Part shown: piece by piece, positions 18,807 to 28,014 of the stretch | Position numbering within the stretch: the stretch's first letter is position 1 | How the letters are laid out: each line of letters opens with the position of its first letter | Assembly (NCBI GenBank): GCA_032718475.1 | Contig: JAUCBJ010002458.1 | Coordinates: 1 to 31,884 of the forward strand | Length of the DNA: 31,884 bases | Direction: 5' to 3' | Origin: Nemertoderma westbladi | Lineage: Eukaryota; Xenacoelomorpha; Nemertodermatida; Nemertodermatidae | Position numbers and translations under genes: made by a program | Notes under the pieces: generated by a model | Database searches by the model: none | Seen by the model: only the letters and a program-made list of their open reading frames with translations | What the model was told of the DNA's origin: nothing

Positions 18807-19253
18807 TTGGCGAGGGAGTGCAAAGAGAGAGCTGAGAGGGTGGCCAGGAACTGTAGGGAGCGAGAAGAGAGGGAGAAAGAGGGGCGTGAGAGGGAGAAAG
18901 AGGAGCGCAAAGAACGAGAAGTGAGAGAGGCAGCGAGGGTGGAGAGAGAAACAAATGAACGTACAGAGCGGGTGGCGAGAGAAACAGAGTTAGCGAACCA
19001 GTGTTTGCGAGAGGATAGGGAGAGAGAGAGAATGGGGAAGCGTGTGCGGGATGATATGCATGCCCGGCTGGGGGGGCTTATGCAATATCAGGCCAAACAG
19101 AAACGCCGACTAGAACTGGCCCAGTTGGTGCTGTCAGAAAGAGAGGCTGGCTCGGATAGTGTTTACGAGGAGCCAGAAGTTATGGAAACGTTTGTTAATA
19201 CCCCACTTACAGGGACCGGACAACAGACCCAAGACTGGTGTAACCGTACGGGC

Positions 19254-19275
19254 GGGGGGGGGGGGGGGGGGGGGG
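19254..19275 (+). repeat. G22 tract at a frame junction
   Basis: Upstream coding (ending TGQQTQDWCNRTG) and downstream Asn-rich coding (NNTLENVNINSTV) are in different frames, and the switch falls in this run. Length variation in the genome, slippage in expression or a sequencing error could each explain it. Confidence 0.75.
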
Positions 19276-19853
19276 TAATAACAATACCTTAGAGAACGTT
19301 AATATTAATAGTACCGTAGTAGATAACCCTAATCAAACTTTCATTGCAGGAAATAATATTTTACCTGGTAATAGTAATTTAAATCCGAGTGACCCTAATT
19401 TAAATGTAGGAAATAATTCAAATAATGTAGATTCGAATTTACAAAATAATACAAATAATTTAAATAATAATCTAAACCCGAATATACAAAATAATTCAAA
19501 TAATATAATTACGCAAAATAATTCAAATAATCTTAATTCAAACGAACAGAGTAATCCCATTTCAAATTCAAATAATTCTAATAATTTAATTAATTTAGAA
19601 GATAATGTTAATAATGGTGCTATTAATATAAACGTGGCGGACGCAGGTGGCCCTGCAAATGAGAGCCTGGTAGGCCACGTAGTTAGTGCGCAGGGAGTAG
19701 CGGGGTTGAGTCAACCCGACGAGAGCCTACCAGGCAACACAGTGATAGAGGGAGAGGCGGGGGTGAATAGACCCAGCCGCAGTAGAGTTAGTGCGTCGAC
19801 TAGAGGGGGGTGTAGATGTGAAGTAAGAGATAGTGAAGTGATAGGTGGCGAGT

Positions 19854-19869
19854 GGGGGGGGGGGGGGGG
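19854..19869 (+). repeat. G16 tract before a conserved TAG
   Basis: Encodes Gly residues. A TAG follows 26 bp downstream at 19895. Copy C has G13 at 31240-31252 with TAG at the matching distance (31278-31280). Confidence 0.75.
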
Positions 19870-19918
19870 CTACAGGGGCCCCACAACGAGAGATTAGAGG
19901 AAAGAGGGGGGGGGGGCA

Positions 19919-20806
19919 GAGAGTGTCCCACAGGCGTCAGCGGATAATGTGCGGGGCGAATTAGGTGAACCGCAGCACCCGGCGATGGAGAATAGTAGGG
20001 GGATTACGAGTATCCCCAGCGGCGTGCAACCGAGTAGAGAGAGAGAGGTTAACGTCGCGAGAGGGCGAGCGACGAGACGTCGAGCCCAGTCAGAAGAGGG
20101 AAGAAGAACAGTGGAGTTTAACCGGGAGGTCGACGAGAGATCTCACGAGCGGGGACACTGCACTGCAGAGAGAAGAAGGGAAGAGAGTAGAAGAAGTGTC
20201 GTCGCGAACGACAGGAGAGCGAGGATGGATAGCGAGCCATCGGTAGTAGAGACGGAGATGGAGAGTCGGTGGGGTCGAGCTCCGGGAGATTGCCGTCGTC
20301 CCGGAGAAACACGACCTGACGAGGTGTACTACACGCCGAGAGAGGGGTACAGGGTGTACCGGTCCGAGGACGAGAATAGTAGAGGGGATCGGAGAGAAAC
20401 TTCCCGACGGGATATAGCTGCCGATCGAGGATACGGTAGCCGCAGGGAGAACTTCTTGGATTATTCGAGAAGGTTAAACCTCGATCCCGAGCGACACATA
20501 CAGACTGCAGGACATACTGTAGGCCTTACTGCACATACTATATGCCATGCTGGGAGAGATAATGTAGGCGTTAGGGCAGCGCAGACGACGGGATTAAACC
20601 CGGAAGTCGCGGAGTACATACCGGTAGGTAGGCCAGAAGTGGTTAAGCCTATACCGGTACCAGCACAGCAGTATGACTATAGAATGCAAGGACATAACAT
20701 ATATCCAGGGGAGGGGAGAGTTATTGCGGATAGGTGCATGGGCCCCAATATATTAACATCAACCCCAGTACCAAACATACAGGTGGGGGGGGGGGGGGCA
20801 GGGTGA
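19919..20806 (+). CDS. Arg/Glu-rich region between ORF1 and gag, copy B
   Basis: An open block in the same frame as the end of ORF1, separated from it only by TAG 19895-19897 and a G11 tract (19906-19916). It encodes about 290 residues rich in Arg, Glu, Ser and Gly, with repeated basic clusters (RGRATRRRAQSEEGRR, then RREESRRSVVANDRR), then a less charged part (PVGRPEVVKPIPVPAQQYDY) that leads to gag. No catalytic motif is visible. The basic clusters would suit nucleic-acid binding, as inference. It stops at 20804-20806 just after a G14 tract. In the frame of gag the sequence is open from that tract onward, so it was probably continuous with gag. Copies A and C carry this segment with a shared TGA and frameshift. 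Confidence 0.6.
   Translation, partial: ESVPQASADNVRGELGEPQHPAMENSRGITSIPSGVQPSREREVNVARGRATRRRAQSEEGRRTVEFNREVDERSHERGHCTAERRREESRRSVVANDRRARMDSEPSVVETEMESRWGRAPGDCRRPGETRPDEVYYTPREGYRVYRSEDENSRGDRRETSRRDIAADRGYGSRRENFLDYSRRLNLDPERHIQTAGHTVGLTAHTICHAGRDNVGVRAAQTTGLNPEVAEYIPVGRPEVVKPIPVPAQQYDYRMQGHNIYPGEGRVIADRCMGPNILTSTPVPNIQVGGGGAG
20785..20798 (+). repeat. G14 tract at the junction with the gag frame
   Basis: The upstream frame reaches a stop 8 bp after the tract. The frame that becomes gag is open from the tract (QGDIPPSQYQQY) to 22310. The frame change therefore coincides with the homopolymer. Confidence 0.75.
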
Positions 20807-22310
20807 CATTCCCCCATCACAATATCAACAATATACTCCAATAGGAATAAGAACATCGAACCTCCTGGACGAGAACAGATCATGTGACACCGAAATATGG
20901 AGGGGGCCGCTACCCCCAATGATATATCCGACGCAGAGAAAGGCAGCAAATAGGACGGGCGGACCGCACCCAACAGGAGAATCTATACAGCATCCATCGA
21001 ACCCATTGGAAGCACAAGCGATGGGAATGGCTATATTGATCAATGCATTAAAAAGCACGATCGAGTTACCACCAGTAGAACCATTTAAATTCGATGGGAG
21101 TAGGCCCGAAGAATACCTGCAGTTTCGGCGCATGTATAGCAATGAGATATTGACAAAGAACTTGACGCAGGCGGAGTGCCTAAAATATCTACAGGTGTAT
21201 ACAGGAGGCCCAGCATACGACATCGTGAGGCAGTACCAGGGCATCAAGGGCGGCTTCACGACAGCATGGCGGGCACAAGACAGGGAGTACGGGCACCCGG
21301 CCAAGATCATTCGGCAAACCCTGAGAGGTATAACATCGGGTGGCCTACAGGACAACCCCGTTAGCATAAAGACATTTGCGAACAAAGTCGAGAAGGCACT
21401 AATCGTGTTGAAGATGTTAGACGCGCCATACGAACTCAACGCATCTAATAATATCACCACGATAGCGCAGGCACTGCCAATCTGGCTGCTCAGTAAGTGG
21501 AGGAAAATCGCTTTCTCCACCCGAGAGAAGAAGGGTGCGGAACCTGGCCTAGAGGAAATGTCGAACTTCCTCAACTATGAAGCTGAGTTGATCACAAACC
21601 CAGTCTATAACGAGGATAGTCTGGGAAAGGCGCCGAGAGCCGAATACAACAGGCCGAAACCAGAGCACAATGCGGCAAACGCATTACCAAATCTAAGACA
21701 ATCCCTACCATACGCGGCGACACAGGGGACTGCCAGTCCACAGATAGTTGGGAGTGGGGCCAGACCGTGGCATGAACAGGGACAAAATAACAACACGAAC
21801 AAACATAATCCCAAGATGCCCAGTAGGCCAAACCCAAATATCCAAAACACTAAATCAGTAGACGTGAACCTACGCGCAATACGCGTTGGGATGTATAAGG
21901 AACGTTACAACCCGGGATACGAATGTCAATTGCACAAAGACGGAACCCATAAGACCATGGACTGTAAGCATTGGCAGGCGTTACCCGAACAAGATCGGAA
22001 AGCCTATGCGGATAAGAATGCAGTCTGTCACCGATGCGTGGTAGGAGGACACAAGGTTGAAGAGTGTAAGGAGACACCAATTAAGTTCGGTCAAGGCAAA
22101 GGACAGACAATGGCGACAAGCACCATAGGGGCGAAGAAGAGAGGAACGGTACTACTCGGGGTAGTACCAGTGAGGGTAATCGGGGAAGGCGATCAATCAG
22201 TAACCACACTGATGCTGGTCGACAGTGGAGCAGCCTTCACATTGGTCGAGAATTGGGTGGCCAAAGAGATAGGATTGAAAATGAGGCCAAGTAGACACAA
22301 GAGATGGTAA
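20799..22310 (+). CDS. gag-pro: Gag (DUF1759-like) with zinc knuckle and DSG protease, copy B
   Basis: The longest intact gag frame in the window. Counting from MIYPTQ at 20919, residues 45-230 form the DUF1759-like capsid region (EPFKFDGSRPEEYLQFRRM, YGHPAKIIRQTLRG). A linker rich in Asn, Pro and Gln follows. Residues about 310-383 are Cys/His-rich and end in a CCHC zinc knuckle (C370, C373, H378, C383). The retropepsin-type active site LMLVDSGAAF follows with the catalytic Asp at residue 435. Gag would form the particle and bind RNA; the protease would process the polyprotein. A small indel at about 22292-22300 shifts the frame and truncates the protease 28 residues after the catalytic Asp. 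Confidence 0.85.
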   Translation, partial: QGDIPPSQYQQYTPIGIRTSNLLDENRSCDTEIWRGPLPPMIYPTQRKAANRTGGPHPTGESIQHPSNPLEAQAMGMAILINALKSTIELPPVEPFKFDGSRPEEYLQFRRMYSNEILTKNLTQAECLKYLQVYTGGPAYDIVRQYQGIKGGFTTAWRAQDREYGHPAKIIRQTLRGITSGGLQDNPVSIKTFANKVEKALIVLKMLDAPYELNASNNITTIAQALPIWLLSKWRKIAFSTREKKGAEPGLEEMSNFLNYEAELITNPVYNEDSLGKAPRAEYNRPKPEHNAANALPNLRQSLPYAATQGTASPQIVGSGARPWHEQGQNNNTNKHNPKMPSRPNPNIQNTKSVDVNLRAIRVGMYKERYNPGYECQLHKDGTHKTMDCKHWQALPEQDRKAYADKNAVCHRCVVGGHKVEECKETPIKFGQGKGQTMATSTIGAKKRGTVLLGVVPVRVIGEGDQSVTTLMLVDSGAAFTLVENWVAKEIGLKMRPSRHKRW

Positions 22311-22954
22311 CAACCATCTCTAGCAAAGATGAGGTCCTGGAGATGAGGACTGGACAGTCCGGGATAGCAGAGATAGCACCGGGATGCGATTATGGGGCGA
22401 CGATCGACCCCATCCAGGTGATAGAGTCGATAAATATCAACGCCAGGTGACCAACCAACATCGAGGTCGAACAATATAGATTCCTGGATAGTATCGACTT
22501 CTCAATACCAGAAGTGGACGTTAGAAAGGTATCCATTATAGTAGGAATGGACTGCCCGACCGCCCACGAGAGAATGCAGACGGTCTTTGGCGAAGACAAA
22601 CAGCGTGACCCGGTCGCAATCTTAACACCATTCGGGTGGACCCTAAGTGGCCCAATCAAAACCAAGATACCGTTTAGGATGTCGGAGACATCAGGGTGCA
22701 TGTTCGCGGGAACTATGCGGGAGATGGAAGACGAAGGAGCGGAGGAGCAGCTCAGGAGACTGCTTAGACAGGATTTTGAGGGATTGAAAGAGACCGGGGT
22801 TGGAACCTCGGTAGAAGATAAGCAGGCTTTACAAAGCGTAAAGGAGTCGATGACATGCGACGAGGGGCGGTATACCATAGGGATGGTATGGAAACAACCG
22901 AAACTACCGCTACCCGACAACAAAGAATGGTACTCACGAGGCTTCGTAAGTTGA
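22307..22954 (+). pseudogene. pol: Protease end and A17-like linker region of Pol, copy B
   Basis: Read in a different frame from gag. It continues the protease (TTISSKDEVLEMRTG), is interrupted by TGA at 22448-22450, and then is open from 22514. It contains GMDCPTAHERMQ and FGWTLSGPIKTKIPF, the typical linker between protease and RT in BEL/Pao polyproteins (Peptidase_A17/DUF1758 C-terminal area). Copy A has CGA where copy B has TGA at the stop, a transition at a CpG. The block ends at 22954, and the RT continues in another frame after an indel near 22930. Confidence 0.8.
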
Positions 22955-24630
22955 AGCAAACGCTAAAACGGAGCCCCGAAAAGAATGAGTACATTCATAA
23001 GACGATTAGGAAGTATGTTGAGAAAGGATGGGCCGTGGAGTTACCGGTCGACGAACCCAACACGGACAGGACCTACTACCTACCACTTCACGTGGCTCTA
23101 GATCCGAAGAAAGGTAAACTACGGATGGTAGTTGACGCATCAGCTAAGACTAACGGCAAATGCCTAAACGATTATCTGTTAGAGGGACCCAATATCTACA
23201 ACGCAGGGATCGAGGTCCTACTCAGATTCAGAAATGGGAAGCACGCCTTCACATGCGACATTGAAGGCATGTTCAACCAAGTCCGTGTTACGGAGGAGGA
23301 TAGTGACAGCCAGCGCTTCCTATGGTACAACGGCAATGAGGAACCGTCGACAATACCGATGTACAAGATGGTGGTGCAGAATATGGGGGCCAAGTTGTCC
23401 TCATTTACGACGACTGTGGCTGTGAGGGACACAGTAGAGGGGAAAGAGGAGAGATACAGCGCCAAAGCCATCGATATGATTCGACGCGGCTTCTATGTAG
23501 ATGACGGGATGGAGCCTGGAAACACGGTTAAAGAACTACTGGATACAGGGCGCAAGGTTCGCGACATCCTGAAAGGATCCGGGTTTAACCTGACCAAGTT
23601 CCAGTCCAGCTCGGAAGAGTTTATGAGAGCCATAGAGGACAGGAGGCCAGAATCAACCATGGATAATCCCACGACCACAAAGGGACAGGACATGGCAAAC
23701 AAGAGGGTAGAGTCCCAGCAGAAGGCATTAGGGATCGTGTGGAACCGAGAAACAGACGAGTTCGGGTACCAGATGAGCCAAGAGGGCGTGGACATCCACA
23801 CAAAGAGGGGCTATGTATCGTACATAGCAAGGATATACGATCCCCTAGGCCTAGCCTCCCCACTATTAGTCACGGGGAAGAAAATACTTAAGAAAGTATA
23901 TAAATTAAAGGATGAGTGGGATACAGAGGTCCCGGGAGAGATCAGCAAGCAGTGGAGCAAGTGGACTGAGAGTTTAGAATGGATGGGGACATACAGCATG
24001 CCACGCATGTATTTCCCGGATGGGGACATGACGAATCTGGATCTACACATGTTCTCCGATGCATCATTGGAAGCATATGGAGCGGCACTCTACCTAGTAC
24101 AACGAGAGGGGGCTCATAAGCCCAGACTTGCATTCAGCAAAGCAAAGTCAACGCCGCCAGATTCAGCATCAGTCCCGAAACTCGAGTTGACAGCAGCGAG
24201 GTTAGGGGTAAGGGCCACAGCCTACTTGATGGACACTATTCCCAACATAGTGGAAACACACTATTGGACGGACTCCATGGTAGTGCTTGGTTGGCTACAC
24301 AATGAGAAGACGAGATACCCTATATTCGTCGCAAATAGGGTGGACGAAATAATAGTGAAGACTGAGTTGGAAAGGTGGCACTACTGCCCAACGGACGAGA
24401 ATCCAGCAGACTTGTTATCGAGGGGCGTGGCATGCCACACTTTCTTGAAGAAGGAAGTATTGTGGCAGCACGGGCCGCAATTTCTGAACGATAAGACAGC
24501 CTGGCCACCGATGAAGAAGGTGGACCCGGGCTTAGAGGAAGTAGTATTAGAGGAAGAGGGAGGAAACTTAGAAGGCAAAGAAATATATAGCCAGATGGTG
24601 AGGGAGATCAGGATGTGCAACCAAAAATAG
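22930..24630 (+). CDS. pol: Reverse transcriptase and RNase H of Pol, copy B
   Basis: The frame is open from 22855; real coding starts near 22930. Numbered from 22855, RT covers about residues 30-330: KLRMVVDASAKTNGKCLND, the first catalytic Asp in CDIEGMFNQV (D135) and the YVDD box in GFYVDDG (214-217). RNase H lies at about 395-525, with its catalytic acids in MFSDAS (D402), KLELTA (E444), YWTDS (D473) and NPADLLSRG (D519). It would copy the element RNA to DNA in the particle and remove the RNA strand. All key acidic residues are kept, so this part decayed little. The frame ends at 24628-24630 near an A5 run and continues in another frame. Confidence 0.9.
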   Translation, partial: VLTRLRKLKQTLKRSPEKNEYIHKTIRKYVEKGWAVELPVDEPNTDRTYYLPLHVALDPKKGKLRMVVDASAKTNGKCLNDYLLEGPNIYNAGIEVLLRFRNGKHAFTCDIEGMFNQVRVTEEDSDSQRFLWYNGNEEPSTIPMYKMVVQNMGAKLSSFTTTVAVRDTVEGKEERYSAKAIDMIRRGFYVDDGMEPGNTVKELLDTGRKVRDILKGSGFNLTKFQSSSEEFMRAIEDRRPESTMDNPTTTKGQDMANKRVESQQKALGIVWNRETDEFGYQMSQEGVDIHTKRGYVSYIARIYDPLGLASPLLVTGKKILKKVYKLKDEWDTEVPGEISKQWSKWTESLEWMGTYSMPRMYFPDGDMTNLDLHMFSDASLEAYGAALYLVQREGAHKPRLAFSKAKSTPPDSASVPKLELTAARLGVRATAYLMDTIPNIVETHYWTDSMVVLGWLHNEKTRYPIFVANRVDEIIVKTELERWHYCPTDENPADLLSRGVACHTFLKKEVLWQHGPQFLNDKTAWPPMKKVDPGLEEVVLEEEGGNLEGKEIYSQMVREIRMCNQK

Positions 24631-25022
24631 AAGAACTATGCGATAACCCGACGGACAAACTCCTCAGCTACAGCTCAAGTTGGTGCAAGACCAAGAAGTT
24701 AGTGGCGTACTGGAGAGCCTTCGGGGATTTCCTCAAGGGAGTCGGCAGAGTCACAAAAAATAGACCAAACATCGATCTGGAGGGAGCGGCCAAGGCCATC
24801 ATCCGCTACGAACAGAGAAAGAACTACGGCGACGAGGTGGAACGCGTCGGTAAACAGCAGCATTTCCGACGGGACAGTGAGCTGATCGCGCTGTCGCCAC
24901 AACTCAATGATGATGGGATCTTAATAATGAATTCCAGGGTGCTAAATAACAACAGCATCATTATTCCACCGAAGCCCATCATCATCCCTAATGGATCGCC
25001 GATAGTGAACCAGATCATTTGA
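24615..25022 (+). pseudogene. pol: Linker between RNase H and integrase, copy B
   Basis: A 135-codon frame with the usual BEL/Pao spacer before integrase (LSYSSSWCKTKKLVAYW, a Lys/Glu-rich helix, then LSPQLNDDGILIMNSRVLNN). The expected zinc-binding His of the integrase N-terminus comes after the stop. A 13-bp word (TGAACCAGATCAT) is present twice at 25006-25018 and 25020-25032. This 14-bp gain explains the switch from this frame to that of the integrase. Confidence 0.8.
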
Positions 25023-25954
25023 ACCAGATCATATTGCACGGGGGCACCAACCGAACCCTCACGGAGATATGAAGGACCTTTTGGGTCAAACAGTTAAGGA
25101 AGAAGGTAAAAGCGGTAGTGGGTCAGTGCCAGACCTGCCGATGGACAAAGAAGGAGCGGGCCATACAGGAGATGGCGCCACTACCGGCCAGTAGGGTGAG
25201 ACAGCACGACCCGCCATTCACGCACTGCGGTGTGGATATGTTCGGGCCAATGAAGATTAAGGTGATGCGGCACACGGAGAAGCGCTACGGCATTATCTTC
25301 GTATGTAACAACACGCGGGCGGTAGGGATAGAACTCGCCCAAGATGCAACTGCATCGGCATTCATCAATGCCCTAGAGAGGTTCAGAGACCGCAAAGGTG
25401 GGACGATCGCAGTAATATACTCCGACAACGGAACCAACTTTGTGGGGGCAGAGAACGAGCTGGCAGATGCCTTGGACATCCTGGAAGGGGAGGAAGTCAG
25501 GGCAGCCATGAGAAGACGACAGGTAAAGTGGGAGAGGAGGACGCCGTATGCTCCGCATACTCTAGGATGCGTAGAGAGACTCGTGGGTAGTTCCAAGCGT
25601 CCAATGACGAAGTTGATGAACACCCACATGGTAACAGATGATGTACTAAGGACGGTACTGGCAAAGTGCGAGGGTATCATTAATAGCAGACCGCTATATC
25701 CAGAAAATGATGACCCAGAGTCATTAGATGTGCTGACGCCCAGTCATTTTCTAATGGAGAGGCCGGCAACCATCGACATGCGGGGTGTAGACCCAGACGA
25801 TATACACTCTCGCCAGAGTTGGAAAGTCGCTAAGGCGATAAGCGCGGAGTACTGGAGGAGGTGGGTCGAGGAATATCTACCCACGCTTCATAGGAGGAGC
25901 AACTGGAGAAATACCACTAGGGAGTTGAAAGAGGGTGATCTGGTGATCTGGTGA
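25022..25954 (+). pseudogene. pol: Integrase (zinc-binding and DDE core), copy B
   Basis: The zinc-binding end is visible as ILHGGTNRTLTEI, an in-frame TGA (25070-25072, expected Arg), then FWVKQLRKK...QCQTC. The rve-type core follows. Numbered from 25118, the DDE acids are in THCGVDMFGP (D40), VIYSDNGTNF (D103) and LGCVERLVGS (E153). The frame is open through the C-terminal helices (SFWKV-equivalent SRQSWKVAKAISAEYWRRW) to 25954. There an 8-bp tandem duplication (TGATCTGG at 25936-25943 and 25944-25951) breaks the frame before the last domain. It would insert the cDNA; the stop and duplication prevent that here. Confidence 0.88.
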
Positions 25955-26139
25955 TCGTCACGGACGACACCATCATCAACAACCAATGGAGATTGTCGAG
26001 AGTTGTGGGCACTTACTCCGACGAGGACGGAAGAGTCCGATCGGTAGAAGTGCGGATAGGTGGTAAGATAGGAGCGAAAGATAGGAAGACCTACAGGAGG
26101 GCTGTAGGAAAGTGCTGCCTGCTAGAGGGCGCACCGTAG
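25951..26139 (+). pseudogene. pol: DUF5641-like C-terminal domain of Pol, copy B
   Basis: A 62-codon frame with the pattern of the domain that follows integrase in BEL/Pao elements: NNQWRLSRVVGTYSDEDGRV, then RSVEVRIGG and a final Lys/Cys/Leu segment ending in LLEGAP. It is out of frame with the integrase because of the 8-bp duplication just before it. It ends with TAG, closing the coding region. Confidence 0.8.
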
Positions 26140-26459
26140 AGTTTAGTCGTCCAAGTGTTGGACTGAGGGGGGTGAGATTGAGGGCGAGACGCCCTTCCCA
26201 CACACAAAATATAAAAAAAATTAATAAAATAAATAAAGAAAGAGAAAGAAAAAATAATAGTACGTAGTAGGTACGTAGTAAGTAAGTAGGCAGATAGAAG
26301 TTAGTAAGAGATAGTCAGTAAGAGGGTACGTAGTACCGGTTAGTAAGAGTTAGTAGAAGTTAGGGTATAAGTTGTGTAAAGCGTAGTAGTTAATAAGAAG
26401 TTAGTAGTAGCAAGAAGTTAGTAAGTAGTAAGAAGTAAGAGGAAGTTAGTTAGAGATCA

Positions 26460-26737
26460 GGGAGAGTGGTATAGAGACATACCACGGGAGTAAGAGGGTA
26501 CGTAGTACCGTTAGAGTAGAAGCACAGGGAGTGTGGTATAGAGACATGCCACGGGAGTAAGAGGGTACGTAGTACCATTAGAGTAGAAGCACATGGAGTG
26601 TGGTATAGAGACATACCACGGGAGTAAGAGGGTACGTGGTACCGAGAGAGTTAGAAATTAAAAAAAATCAGGGAGTGTGGTATAGAGACATACCACGGGA
26701 GTAAGAGGGTACATAGTACCGTTAGAGGTAGAGAGTT
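26460..26737 (+). repeat. Four 67-bp tandem units, each with two hairpins
   Basis: Units start at 26460, 26527, 26594 and 26671 (spacing 67, 67, 77). Each contains GTGGTAT-AGAGAC-ATACCAC (7-bp stem; one mismatch in unit 2) and GGTAC-NNN-GTACC (5-bp stem). The loop of the second varies (GTA, GTA, GTG, ATA) while both arms are kept. Confidence 0.85.
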
Positions 26738-27227
26738 AGTTTGAGTTAGTAGAATTAGAGAGTTAGTAGAGTTTGAGTTTGTAGAATTAGTGAAGTTAAT
26801 AGTTAGTAAGAAGTTAGCAAGAGAGTTACGTAGTAAGAAGTAAGTAGAGAGGTAAGTACGAAATGATAGCACAGAACAGGGGCAAATAGAGATAAAATAA
26901 AACAAAATTAAAATAAAATGAAGAATATCATCAGGATCACCTCCGAACTACAGAAGAGCCTTCAAGGTGGCCTTCGAAGGTCTGGTAGACCACCCGGGGC
27001 TGAAGGGCGAGTCGGTGTAATACAACAGCCGGCATCTAGTAGACAGGGAGGTGGATACACATAACAAAGGTGGAAAAGTTGGAAGCGGATAGACTTGGGG
27101 GGAAGCGACTGGAAGAAGTCCCCAGGCGAGAAAGGCGGAGAGAGAGTAGTGAGTAATAGGAATGAAACGCGTTATGTAAACGAGCACATAATATAATATA
27201 TATAATGATAATAATTATAATCTTATA

Positions 27228-27365
27228 ATAATTATATAATAATTCGTATATATATTATACAGTATGTACCCTAGTCAAGTCCAGCCTTTCCCAATTAGCT
27301 ACTGGGACTGGGGATTAATTGACTAGGGCGACAGGACGGGACTTGGACGGCTTCCACTAACATGA
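27228..27365 (+). repeat. 138-bp direct repeat, copy 1, with stem-loop
   Basis: Matches 27431-27567. It contains CCCTAGTCAA...TTGACTAGGG (10-bp arms), with inner complementary words around CTACTGGGACTGGGG. An (AT)n/TATATG tract lies between the two copies. Confidence 0.8.
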
Positions 27366-27430
27366 TTATATGTATATATAATTATATATATATATATATG
27401 TATATATATGTATATATATATATAGTATAT

Positions 27431-27567
27431 ATAATTATATAATAATTCGTATATATATTATACAGTATGAACCCTAGTCAAGTACAGCCTTTCCCAATTA
27501 GCTACTGGGACTGGGGATTAATTGACTAGGCGACAGGACGGGACTTGGACGGCTCCCACTAACATGA
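27431..27567 (+). repeat. 138-bp direct repeat, copy 2
   Basis: Differs from copy 1 by a few substitutions and one deletion (CCCTAGTCAA arm against TTGACTAGGC). It ends in a perfect 16-bp palindrome, ACATGAGCGCTCATGT, at 27562-27577. Confidence 0.8.
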
Positions 27568-27859
27568 GCGCTCATGTGTGGTGCCCGATAAGCATGTAAA
27601 GGATGAAAGCGAGAAGGGAATCAGGGGGAAGAACGGAGAGGAGGTTTTTTGATAGGATGAGGGAAAGTAAGGCGAGTGCAATTCAAGTGTGGGGGGGGGG
27701 GGGGAGGAGTAAGAGGTAGAGCGAGGGACAGGGAGGTCCGAGAGTTAGGGTGGAAGAGAAGTTAGAGTCAGTTAGAGCGGAGTTAGAGTGGAGAGAGTGT
27801 TGGGGAAACAAAAATTGTGCGAGAGAGACCCACAATTGGCCCGACACGGGATGCCAGAT

Positions 27860-27894
27860 GTCTTGGTGCAAGATAGATGAAGTTGCACCAAGAC
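27860..27894 (+). other. Perfect 12-bp stem-loop
   Basis: GTCTTGGTGCAA at 27860-27871 pairs with TTGCACCAAGAC at 27883-27894 across an 11-nt loop. It is the strongest hairpin in the segment before the 3' LTR. Confidence 0.75.
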
Positions 27895-28014
27895 TGGGTA
27901 GCGTTATCATACCCATAGGGAGCGGCCTGGAAAGCCGGCTCCGAAGAAAAATAACTCCACCCCACACCCGATAATAGACCGGGTTCCAGCGGAATTGAAG
28001 CGCACTTGAGGTAG

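Larger units (their letters stand above)
17899..19897 (+). pseudogene. Family 1 N-terminal polyprotein region (ORF1): coiled coil, Asn-rich, 19-aa repeats
   Basis: The ATG in GATGAGCGAAC is conserved in copy C. Order: an acidic/Pro/Thr-rich start, a basic patch (RLRRAYNATRRQLKGAKEG), a conserved globular-looking block (VVYIGPYLVDAGGIKLVGW), a long Glu/Arg-rich stretch with coiled-coil character (from about 18750), an Asn-rich low-complexity stretch (19277-19620), two degenerate 19-aa-type repeats (ESLVGHVV..., ESLPGNTV...) and a Gly run. One extra AG unit in the (AG)9 run at 18789-18806 shifts the frame compared with copy C. The G22 tract at 19254-19275 marks a second frame change. The last block ends at TAG 19895-19897, which is also present in copy C. 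I do not recognise any known domain. Placement before gag suggests a structural or RNA-binding role, as inference. Confidence 0.7.

Noticed and set aside
26460-26737. CRISPR-like array
   Set aside because: Units are directly tandem without unique spacers of constant length, and the context is a eukaryotic retroelement.
27750-27974. Small gene between integrase and 3' LTR
   Set aside because: 74 codons of unremarkable composition overlapping a strong hairpin, with no conserved motif and no second copy to compare.
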